A program made the translations under genes and the position numbers. The notes beneath the pieces were generated by a model that saw only the letters and a list, made by a program, of their open reading frames with translations, had not been told where the DNA came from and did not search any database. A stretch of 32,118 bases of DNA from Planctomycetota bacterium (GTDB taxonomy: Bacteria; Planctomycetota; UBA1135; UBA2386), in contig JAEUHP010000011.1 in assembly GCA_016795295.1 (NCBI GenBank), forward strand, positions 1-32,118, given 5' to 3'. This document shows, piece by piece, positions 24,051-31,492 of the stretch. Within the stretch, counting starts at the first letter, position 1. Each line of letters opens with the position of its first letter.

Positions 24051-25262
24051 ATGGAACCCGTCATCGAAGCCCGCAACCTGAGCAAGAGCTACCGCATCTA
24101 CGGCAACCCGTACGATCGCCTGCTCGAGAAGATGCCGTGGAACAAGCGGCAGCGGCACCGCGAAGTGCACGCGCTGAAGAACGTCTCGTTCCATGTCGAC
24201 CACGGTGAGTGCGTGGGCCTGGTCGGCAGCAACGGTGCTGGCAAGTCGACGCTGCTGAAGGTGCTGAGCGGCACCACGTTTCCGACCGCGGGCGCCTACA
24301 CCGTGAACGGCCGAGTCACGAGCCTGCTCGAACTGGGGGCCGGCTTCCACCAGAACTTCACCGGGCGCGAGAACATCTTCATGAACGCGGCGATGATGGG
24401 CTTCTCGCGCAAGGAGGCCCAGCGCAAGTACCACGAGATCGTCGAGTTCAGCGAACTGGGTGAGTTCATCAACGCTCCCGTGCGCACCTACTCGTCCGGC
24501 ATGCAGGCGCGGCTCGGCTTCAGCGTCGCGGTCGCCACCGAGCCCGATCTGTTGATCATCGACGAGATCCTGGCCGTCGGCGACATGAACTTCCGCCGCA
24601 AGTGCGTCGAGAAGATCTGGGCCTACAAGAAGCAGGGCAAGTCGATGTTCTTCTGCTCGCACTCGCTCTACGACGTGCGGCAGATCTGCGAACGCGCGAT
24701 CTGGATGCACCACGGCGAGGCCCAGCTGATCGCCGACTCGGTGACCGTGACCAACGAGTACGCGAGCTTCGAGACCAAGGCGGCCGGCAATCAGGGCGAT
24801 CCGCCGCCGTTCGCGGATGCGCCACCGGCCAACCTGGCCGCCGAAGACCTGCCGCACGTCGTGAAGGGGGAACTGCTGGACCCCGTGACCATGCAGCCAC
24901 GGAACGTGTTCGCGCCGGGCGAGAGCGTGGCGATCCGGGTGCACATCGTGAACGGCCAGAAGCGCGAACGGCTGCATCTCGCCATCGGGGCACGCCGCAA
25001 CGACGGCACCGAGTGCTTCACCCATGCCACGCAGTTCGACGGCCAATCGATCGACTTCGCCGAAGGCCATGTGACGCTGCACCTGGACTGCCTGCGGCTC
25101 TTGTCGGGCAAGTTCACCATCGTGCTCTATCTGTTCGACGCCGAAGGGGTCCATCGTTTCGAAGAGCGTCCGGCCCAAGAACAGCTGATCGTGCAGAATC
25201 GCACCAAGGACCTGGGGCTGTTCCTGCAGGACCACCGCTGGCGGATCGAGCCGCTGCGCTGA
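24051..25262 (+). CDS. Polysaccharide-export ABC ATPase with C-terminal Wzt-like binding domain
   Basis: A 403-residue protein. Residues 1-235 are an ABC ATPase of the Wzt/TagH/RfbE export subfamily: Walker A G-S-N-G-A-G-K-S-T (about 59-67), E-L-G-A-G-F-H-Q-N-F-T-G-R-E-N (typical of this subfamily), signature Y-S-S-G-M-Q-A-R-L (147-155), Walker B L-L-I-I-D-E (171-176), and switch histidine in C-S-H-S. Residues about 260-403 form a beta-rich domain resembling the Wzt C-terminal domain, which recognises the end of the exported glycan. The matching permease (Wzm type) and glycan genes are not adjacent. It lies 112 bases after cysNC on the same strand, so it may be co-transcribed. The pairing with PAPS synthesis hints at a sulfated glycan (inference). 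The ATG follows a C-rich run without a Shine-Dalgarno. Confidence 0.93.
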   Translation: MEPVIEARNLSKSYRIYGNPYDRLLEKMPWNKRQRHREVHALKNVSFHVDHGECVGLVGSNGAGKSTLLKVLSGTTFPTAGAYTVNGRVTSLLELGAGFHQNFTGRENIFMNAAMMGFSRKEAQRKYHEIVEFSELGEFINAPVRTYSSGMQARLGFSVAVATEPDLLIIDEILAVGDMNFRRKCVEKIWAYKKQGKSMFFCSHSLYDVRQICERAIWMHHGEAQLIADSVTVTNEYASFETKAAGNQGDPPPFADAPPANLAAEDLPHVVKGELLDPVTMQPRNVFAPGESVAIRVHIVNGQKRERLHLAIGARRNDGTECFTHATQFDGQSIDFAEGHVTLHLDCLRLLSGKFTIVLYLFDAEGVHRFEERPAQEQLIVQNRTKDLGLFLQDHRWRIEPLR

Positions 25263-25297
25263 GCTTGGGCGAGCCGCGGGCCACCGAGCGCCGCCGG

Positions 25298-25334
25298 CCC
25301 TCACCAGCCCAGGACACCCCTCACCAGCCCAGGA
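25298..25334. repeat. Two-copy 17-bp direct repeat in a convergent gap
   Basis: CCCTCACCAGCCCAGGA occurs at 25298-25314 and again at 25318-25334 (20-base period), between the stops of the export ATPase and the FHA kinase. A GGGCC/GGCCC inverted pair at about 25278-25300 may serve as terminator. Confidence 0.8.
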
Positions 25335-25358
25335 ACTCTGCGCAGCAGGAGCTTCCTC

Positions 25359-26756
25359 TCACTGCCCGCGCAGCAGCACCACCGCCGTGACGCCGACCGC
25401 GACCACCAGCAGCAGGAACAGCACCGGCCCGAGCGCCGAACTGCGCTGCCCACCGCGGCCGATCCGGCTGGCACCGGGGCGCCGCGGCCCCTGGAAGCCA
25501 AATCGCTCGATGCGCTCGAGTGCCAGCAGGACCGCTGCACAGTCGCGCGGCCGCAGAGCCGGATCCTTGGCCATCAGTTCCGTTCGCACCAAGCGCTCCA
25601 GCTCGGGCGGCACCACGGCTTCGGCCGGCAGCGGCGGCGGCTCCTGATCGCGGTGGCCCTTGAGGATCTCCTTGGTGGAGCCGGCGAACGGGGGCCGACC
25701 GGCCAAGGCGGCGTAGGCCGTGCAGCCGAGGGCATACAAATCGGTGCGGCCATCGAGCTTCTGGCTGCGGATCTGTTCGGGCGCCATGAAGGCTGCCGTG
25801 CCGGCCCGGTCCGCTTCGCCGCCGATGTCGCGCACCAAGCCCAAGTCCGCCAGCTTCGCACGGCCCTGGCCACACAGCAGGATGTTCGCCGGCTTGACGT
25901 CGCGGTGCACGAGCCCGGCGGCATGCGCGACGCCCAGCGCAGCGACCACGTCGCGCAGGATCGGCAGCAGTTCCTGCCAAGGCACCCGGCCGTCGCGCCG
26001 CAGGCGTTCTTGCAGGCTGCCGCCGCGCACCAACTCCATGGACAGGAAGTGCAGGCCACGGTCGGACCCGAAGTCGAAGACCTGGACCAGGCGCGGATCG
26101 GCCAAGGCCGCCGCCGCCCGTGCTTCGCGCAAGAACGCCGGCAGGGCCTTCTGCTCCTCCCCGTCCGGTGGGATGCGCAGCACCTTGAGCGCGACTTCGC
26201 GCGCCAATTGGATCTGTTCGGCACGATAGACCACCGCCGCACCTCCGGTGCCGAGCAGCGACATCACCCGATAGCCGCCCAAGGTCTGGCCGAGCAGATC
26301 GTCGCCCGGCCCGGCAGGCGGCGTCGCCGGGCCTGCTTGCCGCGCTGCGGGCTCGGGCCCCACCGCAGGGGCACCTGCCGGCAAGGCCGCGGGCGCCTCC
26401 GCGGACCGACTCCCCGCAGTGGCATCCCCCTCCTCGGCCAGCGCCGCCGGCAGAGCCCGGCGCTCGCCCAGCGCCGCGAACCGCAACTGCGCGGCCCCGA
26501 TGCGCACGCTGCCGCCGAGTGGCAGTTCGCAACGGCTGACCCGCTGCCGTTCGTGCACCAGACCATGGGCAGACTGCAGATCGTTCACCACCAGCACGTC
26601 GCCGCGCACGATCAAGCTGCAATGCCGCCGCGACACCGAGACCTCGTCGACGACGAGGTCACAGTCGGCACTGCGACCAACCACCACGGGCTGGTCTGCC
26701 GGAAACGAATGGTCCTTCGTCCCGGCGGCGGTGCGCACGGAAACCTTGGCGAGCAT
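25359..26756 (-). CDS. FHA-domain Ser/Thr protein kinase with C-terminal membrane anchor
   Basis: A 465-residue protein. Residues 1-95 are an FHA phosphothreonine-binding domain (G-R-S at 27-29, S-R-R-H at 42-45, S-A-H-G). An Ala/Pro/Glu linker follows (about 100-150). The kinase domain spans 160-415: glycine loop G-T-G-G-A-A-V-V (169-176), ATP lysine K191, H-R-D-V-K-P-A-N (284-291), D-L-G in place of D-F-G (304-306), M-A-P-E-Q (324-328) and G-R-T-D-L-Y-A-L-G. One membrane helix is at 441-462 with a tiny tail, so all domains are cytoplasmic. D-L-G is tolerated in other bacterial kinases, so activity is likely. The gene is divergent from an FHA-TM protein that may be its partner. The start is the ATG after a possible short-leader promoter; longer frames antisense the neighbour. 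Confidence 0.93.
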   Translation of the reverse strand: MLAKVSVRTAAGTKDHSFPADQPVVVGRSADCDLVVDEVSVSRRHCSLIVRGDVLVVNDLQSAHGLVHERQRVSRCELPLGGSVRIGAAQLRFAALGERRALPAALAEEGDATAGSRSAEAPAALPAGAPAVGPEPAARQAGPATPPAGPGDDLLGQTLGGYRVMSLLGTGGAAVVYRAEQIQLAREVALKVLRIPPDGEEQKALPAFLREARAAAALADPRLVQVFDFGSDRGLHFLSMELVRGGSLQERLRRDGRVPWQELLPILRDVVAALGVAHAAGLVHRDVKPANILLCGQGRAKLADLGLVRDIGGEADRAGTAAFMAPEQIRSQKLDGRTDLYALGCTAYAALAGRPPFAGSTKEILKGHRDQEPPPLPAEAVVPPELERLVRTELMAKDPALRPRDCAAVLLALERIERFGFQGPRRPGASRIGRGGQRSSALGPVLFLLLVVAVGVTAVVLLRGQ

Positions 26757-26767
26757 GAGGGCCGCAC

Positions 26768-26795
26768 AGACTAGCCGCGGCCGCCGACACGGCAA
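26768..26795 (-). promoter_or_regulatory. Possible promoter of the FHA kinase gene
   Basis: TTGCCG (26795-26790) and TAGTCT (26773-26768) are 16 bases apart on the minus strand. TAGTCT ends 11 bases before the ATG, predicting a leader of only a few bases. Confidence 0.35.
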
Positions 26796-26814
26796 CCAGG
26801 ACCTGGGCCGACCT

Positions 26815-26843
26815 TTGCCAACCCCCGGGGAGCCGTCTAGATT
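26815..26843 (+). promoter_or_regulatory. Promoter of the FHA-TM gene, predicted leaderless
   Basis: TTGCCA (26815-26820, five of six matches to the -35 consensus) and TAGATT (26838-26843, four of six matches) have the ideal 17-base spacer. The ATG begins 7 bases after the -10, where transcription should start, so the mRNA would be leaderless. Confidence 0.55.
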
Positions 26844-26849
26844 GGGCCG

Positions 26850-27599
26850 ATGCAAGTCGCCCGTCTGGTCGCCAGCACGCACGGCCGCCGCCAGCCATTC
26901 GACGTGCGCCCGGGAGACGTCCACACCCTGGGACGTTCGAGCCAGTGCACGGTGCCGATCGACGACGTCAAGGTCTCGCGCCAACATTGCCTGCTCCGGC
27001 TCGCCGGCCAGCATTTGGTGGTGGAGGACCTCGATTCGGGCAATGGCGTCAAGTTCCGCGGCCAGCGCGTGGCGAACGCCACGCTGCAGCCGGGCGACGG
27101 GTTCCACATCGGCTACACGTTCGTGCAGTTCGAAGGGTGGCGCACCGCGCCGGATCCGGCGCCCGACCGCAACCCGTCGGGCGCCAGCGCCGCCGACCTC
27201 GAGACAGCCGACGATTTCGAGATCGCAGCGGCCGCGGCGGCTCTCGATGCGGCGGCCGCTGCCCACCCCCTGCCGCCCGGGTTGGAGGTGGCAGCCTCCG
27301 CAGCTGCGGGCCCAACCCCGGCAGCGGGGCCCCCGCCCAGGTCGCCGCTGGCTGCCGCCACCGCGCAGACGGCCGGCGAGCCCTTCGACGACTACGCCGA
27401 CGTCGCCAGCCCGCGAACCCCCTCGATGCGCCGCCAGGCGTCGCCCCAGAAGCGGCTTGCGGCGCGCCTGGTGGCCGAACTGATCGTGTTCACGACCATC
27501 TGGGCGGTTGGCATCGCCTTGCTGCTGGTGCTCAAGGTGATGTCGCCGAGCTGCGACATCTACCGGCTGCTGGATTGGCTGCGGTCGCTGCGCGGCTGA
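26850..27599 (+). CDS. FHA-domain membrane protein
   Basis: A 249-residue protein. The FHA domain (1-98) has the full set of phosphothreonine-binding residues: G-R-S (28-30), S-R-Q-H (43-46) and S-G-N-G-V (63-67). An Ala/Pro-rich disordered linker (about 100-200) leads to one membrane helix (about 207-231) and a short tail (S-C-D-I-Y-R-L-L-D-W-L). It has no catalytic domain. It is divergent from an FHA-kinase with a similar layout, 93 bases apart; its role may be to bring phosphorylated partners to the membrane near that kinase (inference). The start is fixed by a promoter whose predicted start point is the ATG itself. Confidence 0.88.
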   Translation: MQVARLVASTHGRRQPFDVRPGDVHTLGRSSQCTVPIDDVKVSRQHCLLRLAGQHLVVEDLDSGNGVKFRGQRVANATLQPGDGFHIGYTFVQFEGWRTAPDPAPDRNPSGASAADLETADDFEIAAAAAALDAAAAAHPLPPGLEVAASAAAGPTPAAGPPPRSPLAAATAQTAGEPFDDYADVASPRTPSMRRQASPQKRLAARLVAELIVFTTIWAVGIALLLVLKVMSPSCDIYRLLDWLRSLRG

Positions 27600-27632
27600 G
27601 CCCAAAGGCGGCTGGCTGCCCGGCGCTGTCCC

Positions 27633-28961
27633 TCACGAACTCGAGCCGCTCGGTGGCCGCTCCCCCGCGCGACACCGGCGCCCGAGCCACGCTCCGGTGG
27701 CGGCCCAGCCGGCGAACAGCGGCAGCGCAGCGACCGCGCTGCCGAGCCCACCGATGCCGAGCCAGCCAGCCGTGTGGTTCACCAGCGCGCCACACACGTC
27801 GCCGAGTCGGAGCACCGCCGTGTCGATGACCGCCTTGGACACGTATTTGCCCTCGCGGTCGAGCGCGGTGTAGAGCACTTCGCGCGCCGGCTTGTCGAAC
27901 GCGAACTGCAGCATGCGCCGCAACACTTCGACCACCGCGTAGACCCCCACCACCGGCCACAGCCCGAACACCCACAAGCCGACCAGGCTGCCCACCGGCA
28001 TCACGCACAGGACCACCGCGGTGCCGAGGCCGAGCAGCACCCGGCTGGTGGCGAACAACTGCACCAGCAGGCACAGCGCGTTCTGCCAGAAGTTGATGTC
28101 GGCTTCGACCGCGCGGCGCGCCACGTCGTCGAACAGCTGTTCGCGGACCAACGCCATGCGTTGGTAGTAGAAGGTCGTGGCGCTGATGCTCGACAACAGC
28201 ACGAAGCCGGCGATGCCCCGCAAGTACGGCACCGCCACCACGCGCCGCAAGCCGCTCCAGAACGACGGCCCATGTTCGAGACGCGCCTCGCCACCGCCCA
28301 GCTGGCGGCACCAGGGCAACGAGCGCCACCACGCCAACACCGCCAGTTCGACCGCCACGCCGGCGAGCAACAGCACCTGGCTGTAGCCGAGTCCCGCCAC
28401 CTGCCGACTCGCCGCCGAGCCGAGCACGGCCCCCAACGTGCCGCCCACCGACACCAGACCGAACAGTCGTTTGCCCTGCCCCATGGCGAACCACTCGACG
28501 GCATGCACCCACACCAGGGTCACGCCACACACGCTGAACGCGGTGACCCAGGAGTAGAAGAACGCATAGCCGCAGCCGGCAGCGCTGTCCCAGCCGAGCC
28601 GCCCGAGTCCACCCACACCCGCCGGAACCATGGCGAACACCAGGGCGAGCCCGGCGAAGCTGGCGGCGAAGGCGTGCAACGCGTAGGGCAGGAAGCGCCG
28701 CGACGGCAACCGGCGAACCAATGCCAGGTACGGCTGGTTGAGCGCGGTCGTGATGCCGAAGGTGAGCAGGAACAGCCGCACCAACTGCTCCTGGTCGAAC
28801 GCCGCCGCGACGTTCTCCCGCAGTGGCCGCAGCAGGTAGTAGGCGAACAGCACGCAGAAGAACGCCACGGCCGTCCATGCGGTGGCCCGGCGCTCGGCTG
28901 GCGAGGCGTCGTGCAGACGCAGCCAGCGCTGCAAGGTGGCGATCACGATGCGGCCGCGCAA
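27633..28961 (-). CDS. ATP/ADP-carrier-like (Npt/TLC) or MFS-type nucleotide transporter
   Basis: A 442-residue protein with about 11-12 hydrophobic helices. Motifs recall bacterial nucleotide transporter (TLC/Npt) family members and their MFS-like relatives: Y-Y-L-L-R-P-L-R-E-N-V-A (41-52), and near the end K-P-A-R-E-V-L-Y, K-Y-V-S-K-A-V-I-D-T and R-L-G-D. In free-living bacteria the substrate of such proteins is unclear, so ATP/ADP exchange should not be assumed. There is no ATG near the start; TTG at 28961 (6 bases after the upstream stop) or GTG at 28946 are the options, and TTG is given here. It is the third gene of an apparent operon with the SUMF1-like and Gfo/Idh genes. It is convergent with the FHA-TM gene, 33 bases away. 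Confidence 0.8.
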   Translation of the reverse strand: MRGRIVIATLQRWLRLHDASPAERRATAWTAVAFFCVLFAYYLLRPLRENVAAAFDQEQLVRLFLLTFGITTALNQPYLALVRRLPSRRFLPYALHAFAASFAGLALVFAMVPAGVGGLGRLGWDSAAGCGYAFFYSWVTAFSVCGVTLVWVHAVEWFAMGQGKRLFGLVSVGGTLGAVLGSAASRQVAGLGYSQVLLLAGVAVELAVLAWWRSLPWCRQLGGGEARLEHGPSFWSGLRRVVAVPYLRGIAGFVLLSSISATTFYYQRMALVREQLFDDVARRAVEADINFWQNALCLLVQLFATSRVLLGLGTAVVLCVMPVGSLVGLWVFGLWPVVGVYAVVEVLRRMLQFAFDKPAREVLYTALDREGKYVSKAVIDTAVLRLGDVCGALVNHTAGWLGIGGLGSAVAALPLFAGWAATGAWLGRRCRAGERPPSGSSS

Positions 28962-28967
28962 CCGGAC

Positions 28968-30239
28968 TCAGCCGCGCTTCTGGCCGGGCATCGGCACCGG
29001 ATCGACCGGCAGCGGCCCGAACTCGTAGGTGTCGGGCCCCCAACGTTCGTCACTGGCGAGCGCCTGCTCCCAGCCGATCTCCTTGCCCGTGTACGTGGCC
29101 ATGCGCCCCATGATCGCGGTCAAGGTGCTCTCGGCCACCATCCGCCCTTCGTTGAGCGGCTTGCCGTCGCGGATGCTGGCGAAGAAGTCGTCGTGCTCGG
29201 TCTGGTAGGGGTCGTTGTTCTTGCCGGTCCACTGCCACTCGTTCTCGCCGGTGATGCGCCAGCGCCCGCCGTCCATGTGCGCTTCGCCCAGGGTGCCGTA
29301 GACGTGCTCGCTGACGTCGTTCAGGCAGCCGTCGATCTGCCGGCACTCCGAGAAACACCAAGCCCCGCTCTCGTACTGGTACTGGACACTGTGGTGGTCG
29401 AAGATGTGGCCGAACTTCGGGTCGGTGCGCACCTGCCGGCCACCCATGCCGCGCGCCCGCACCGGATGCGCCTGCAGCGCCCAGTTGACGACGTCGAGGT
29501 TGTGCACGTGCTGCTCGACGATGTGGTCCCCCGACAGCCAGGTGAAGTACAGCCAGTTCCGCAGCTGCCACTCCATGTCGCTCCACTGCGGCTGCCGCGC
29601 CGCATGCCACAGGCTGCCCTGATTCCACGAGCAGCGCGCGAACAGCAGCTTGCCGAGGGCGCCGCCGTGGATCTGCTCCATGATCGCCAGGTAGCCGTTC
29701 TGGTGGTGGCGCTGCAGGCCGGAGACCACGGCCAGGCCGAGTTCCTGGGCCTTGGCGGTGGCCGCGAGCACCTTGCGCACGCCCGGGCTGTCGACGGCCA
29801 CCGGCTTCTCGAAGAACACGTGCTTCTTGGCCGCGATCGCCGCCTCGAAGTGCATCGGACGGAAGTGCGGTGGCGTGGCGATCACCACCACGTCGCAGTT
29901 CGATTGCATCACGCCTTGGAACGCGTCGGGGCCGACGAAACGGCGCTCCTTCGGCACTTCCAGGCGGCCCTTGAACGCCGCGTTCTCGCCCAGAGCGTCG
30001 AGACAGCCCTCCAGGCGATCGACGAACATGTCGGCGACCGCCACCAGCCTGGGCTTGCCTTTGGTCGACAGCGCCTGGCTGATCGCACCCGAGCCACGAC
30101 CGCCGCAGCCGATCAGGCCGACGCGCAGCTCTTGGCCGTCTTGGCCTTGCAGGCGGCCGAGGTCGACAGCCGCCGAAAGGCGCGCCGCGGTGGCCGCCGC
30201 AGCGGCCTGGTAGAGGAAGGAACGTCGGGTGGTGGTCAT
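28968..30239 (-). CDS. Tat-exported Gfo/Idh/MocA family oxidoreductase
   Basis: A 423-residue protein. It starts with a Tat-type signal, T-T-T-R-R-S-F-L-Y (2-10), then an Ala-rich hydrophobic core, so it should be exported folded with its cofactor. The Rossmann domain has G-L-I-G-C-G-G-R-G-S-G (41-51) and the family motif H-V-F-F-E-K-P-V-A (140-148; E-K-P 144-146). The C-terminal catalytic domain contains G-D-H-I-V-E-Q-H-V-H-N-L-D (237-249), whose histidines are typical of the planctomycete and GH109-like branches. It probably oxidises or epimerises a sugar, or cleaves a glycoside by an NAD-dependent route; the substrate is unknown. The gene follows the SUMF1-like gene by 4 bases and precedes the transporter by 6, so the three are one operon. 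Confidence 0.93.
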   Translation of the reverse strand: MTTTRRSFLYQAAAAATAARLSAAVDLGRLQGQDGQELRVGLIGCGGRGSGAISQALSTKGKPRLVAVADMFVDRLEGCLDALGENAAFKGRLEVPKERRFVGPDAFQGVMQSNCDVVVIATPPHFRPMHFEAAIAAKKHVFFEKPVAVDSPGVRKVLAATAKAQELGLAVVSGLQRHHQNGYLAIMEQIHGGALGKLLFARCSWNQGSLWHAARQPQWSDMEWQLRNWLYFTWLSGDHIVEQHVHNLDVVNWALQAHPVRARGMGGRQVRTDPKFGHIFDHHSVQYQYESGAWCFSECRQIDGCLNDVSEHVYGTLGEAHMDGGRWRITGENEWQWTGKNNDPYQTEHDDFFASIRDGKPLNEGRMVAESTLTAIMGRMATYTGKEIGWEQALASDERWGPDTYEFGPLPVDPVPMPGQKRG

Positions 30240-30243
30240 GGGT

Positions 30244-31266
30244 TCAGGGATTGTCGAAACGAGCTCGCTCGGCCGCCGTGGGTTCTTGCAGTGGTCGCAC
30301 CACGCGGAAGCCGAGGTGCTGGCCTTCGGTCAGGTACCACCAGCTCTTGGGAATCTGCGGGTCGCGTGAATTCCAGGCCGGATCCGAGCTCTGGCGCGCC
30401 GCGGCGCGCAAGGACTCGGGAGCATCGCGCCAGCTGCCGCCGCGCACCACGTGCGGGAACCGCACCGGCCGATTGCGGGCGTCGCGCGGCGGCGCGAAGT
30501 AGGGATTCGACCGCGGCGCCTTGCCATGCGCCTCGGCAAAGGCATCGGCCAGATAGGTGTCGGCCACCCACTCGGCGACGTTGCCGTGCATGTCACAGAG
30601 GCCCCACGGATTGGGCGGCAGTTCGCCGACCTTGTGGTAGGCGGGCACCGGCTTGCCGCCCGCTTCGAGTACCCGCGCACTGTTGGCTTCGTGCCAGGCG
30701 ATCTTGTCGAGCGTCGCGCGGTCGCCGCTCCAATAGGGCGTCGTCGTGCCGGCGCGGCACGCATACTCCCACTCGGCTTCGGTGGGCAGGCGGTGGAAGT
30801 GACCGGTCTTCTTCGACAGCCACTGGCAATACTGGCGCGCCGCGATGTGGGACATGCAGATCGCCGGATAGCCGTCACGCCCCATGTTGAAGGTCATGTC
30901 CATGTACGGCGGCGTCGGGCGCGCCATGCCGTCGGGCAGCTTGCTCTGGGGGCGCTCGGTGTCGGTGTTCCACAGATCGAACTCGGCCCAGGTGACCTCA
31001 CAACGCCCCATCCAGAACGGCGCGATCTGCACTTCGACCTGCGGCCCCTCGTCTGCGCCGCGGTGGGCCTCTTCGGCGGGGCTGCCCATGCGGAACGTGC
31101 CGCCTTGGATCGGCACCATGGCGAACGACACGTCGCTGCCGGGGATCGGCTGCTGGTAGGGAGCGAACGCTGCGGGCGCGGCGGCCGGAGCGGCCTTCGG
31201 GGCCGACCCCGGATCCTGGGCCTTGGGCGACGCGAGCGCGGCACTGACGAGCAGGGCGGTGATCAC
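30244..31266 (-). CDS. SUMF1/FGE-fold protein lacking the catalytic cysteines
   Basis: A 340-residue protein with a short signal peptide (1-16) and an Ala/Pro linker. The FGE-sulfatase fold spans about 45-325: G-G-T-F-R-M-G-S (55-62), R-L-P-T-E-A-E-W-E-Y-A-C-R (159-171), G-L-C-D-M-H-G-N-V-A-E-W-V (222-234), R-G-G-S-W (275-279) and G-F-R-V-V-R (319-324). True formylglycine-generating enzymes carry two cysteines between the last two motifs; here that stretch has none, so sulfatase activation is unlikely. Many planctomycete SUMF1-like proteins are of this kind and their role is unknown. The start is GTG at 31266, which gives the signal peptide; TAGGCT sits 8 bases upstream. It is the first gene of the operon with Gfo/Idh and the transporter. 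Confidence 0.88.
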   Translation of the reverse strand: MITALLVSAALASPKAQDPGSAPKAAPAAAPAAFAPYQQPIPGSDVSFAMVPIQGGTFRMGSPAEEAHRGADEGPQVEVQIAPFWMGRCEVTWAEFDLWNTDTERPQSKLPDGMARPTPPYMDMTFNMGRDGYPAICMSHIAARQYCQWLSKKTGHFHRLPTEAEWEYACRAGTTTPYWSGDRATLDKIAWHEANSARVLEAGGKPVPAYHKVGELPPNPWGLCDMHGNVAEWVADTYLADAFAEAHGKAPRSNPYFAPPRDARNRPVRFPHVVRGGSWRDAPESLRAAARQSSDPAWNSRDPQIPKSWWYLTEGQHLGFRVVRPLQEPTAAERARFDNP

Positions 31267-31398
31267 GGGTGGCCAGCCTAGCGACCCGCAGCGGCCTGTG
31301 GCCAGGGGCAACTGCACTCCCGGAGCTCTCCGCCGAGCAGCAGCACCGGAGTCGGCCGGATCCGGGCGAAGCCAAGCGGCGCAAAGCATGGGGGGTGA

Positions 31399-31426
31399 TT
31401 GACCCAGTGCCGCGCCGCACGACAAT
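31399..31426 (+). promoter_or_regulatory. Possible promoter of the methyltransferase gene
   Basis: TTGACC (31399-31404) and GACAAT (31421-31426) are 16 bases apart and match the sigma-70 consensus at five and four of six positions. This predicts a leader of about 60 bases. It lies in the 226-base divergent gap after the SUMF1-like gene. Confidence 0.4.
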
Positions 31427-31492
31427 CGCAGGTCCCCAAACGAAGGTGACCCTCTGCCACCGAACCGGCGCTCCGCGCCGCGCGCCTGCCCC

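Noticed and set aside
27606..30890. Open frame of over 1000 codons on the plus strand across the transporter, Gfo/Idh and SUMF1-like genes
   Set aside because: Antisense shadow; all three opposite genes have strong family motifs.
30244..31266. Formylglycine-generating enzyme (sulfatase activator) reading
   Set aside because: The cysteines needed for that chemistry are missing and no sulfatase gene is near.
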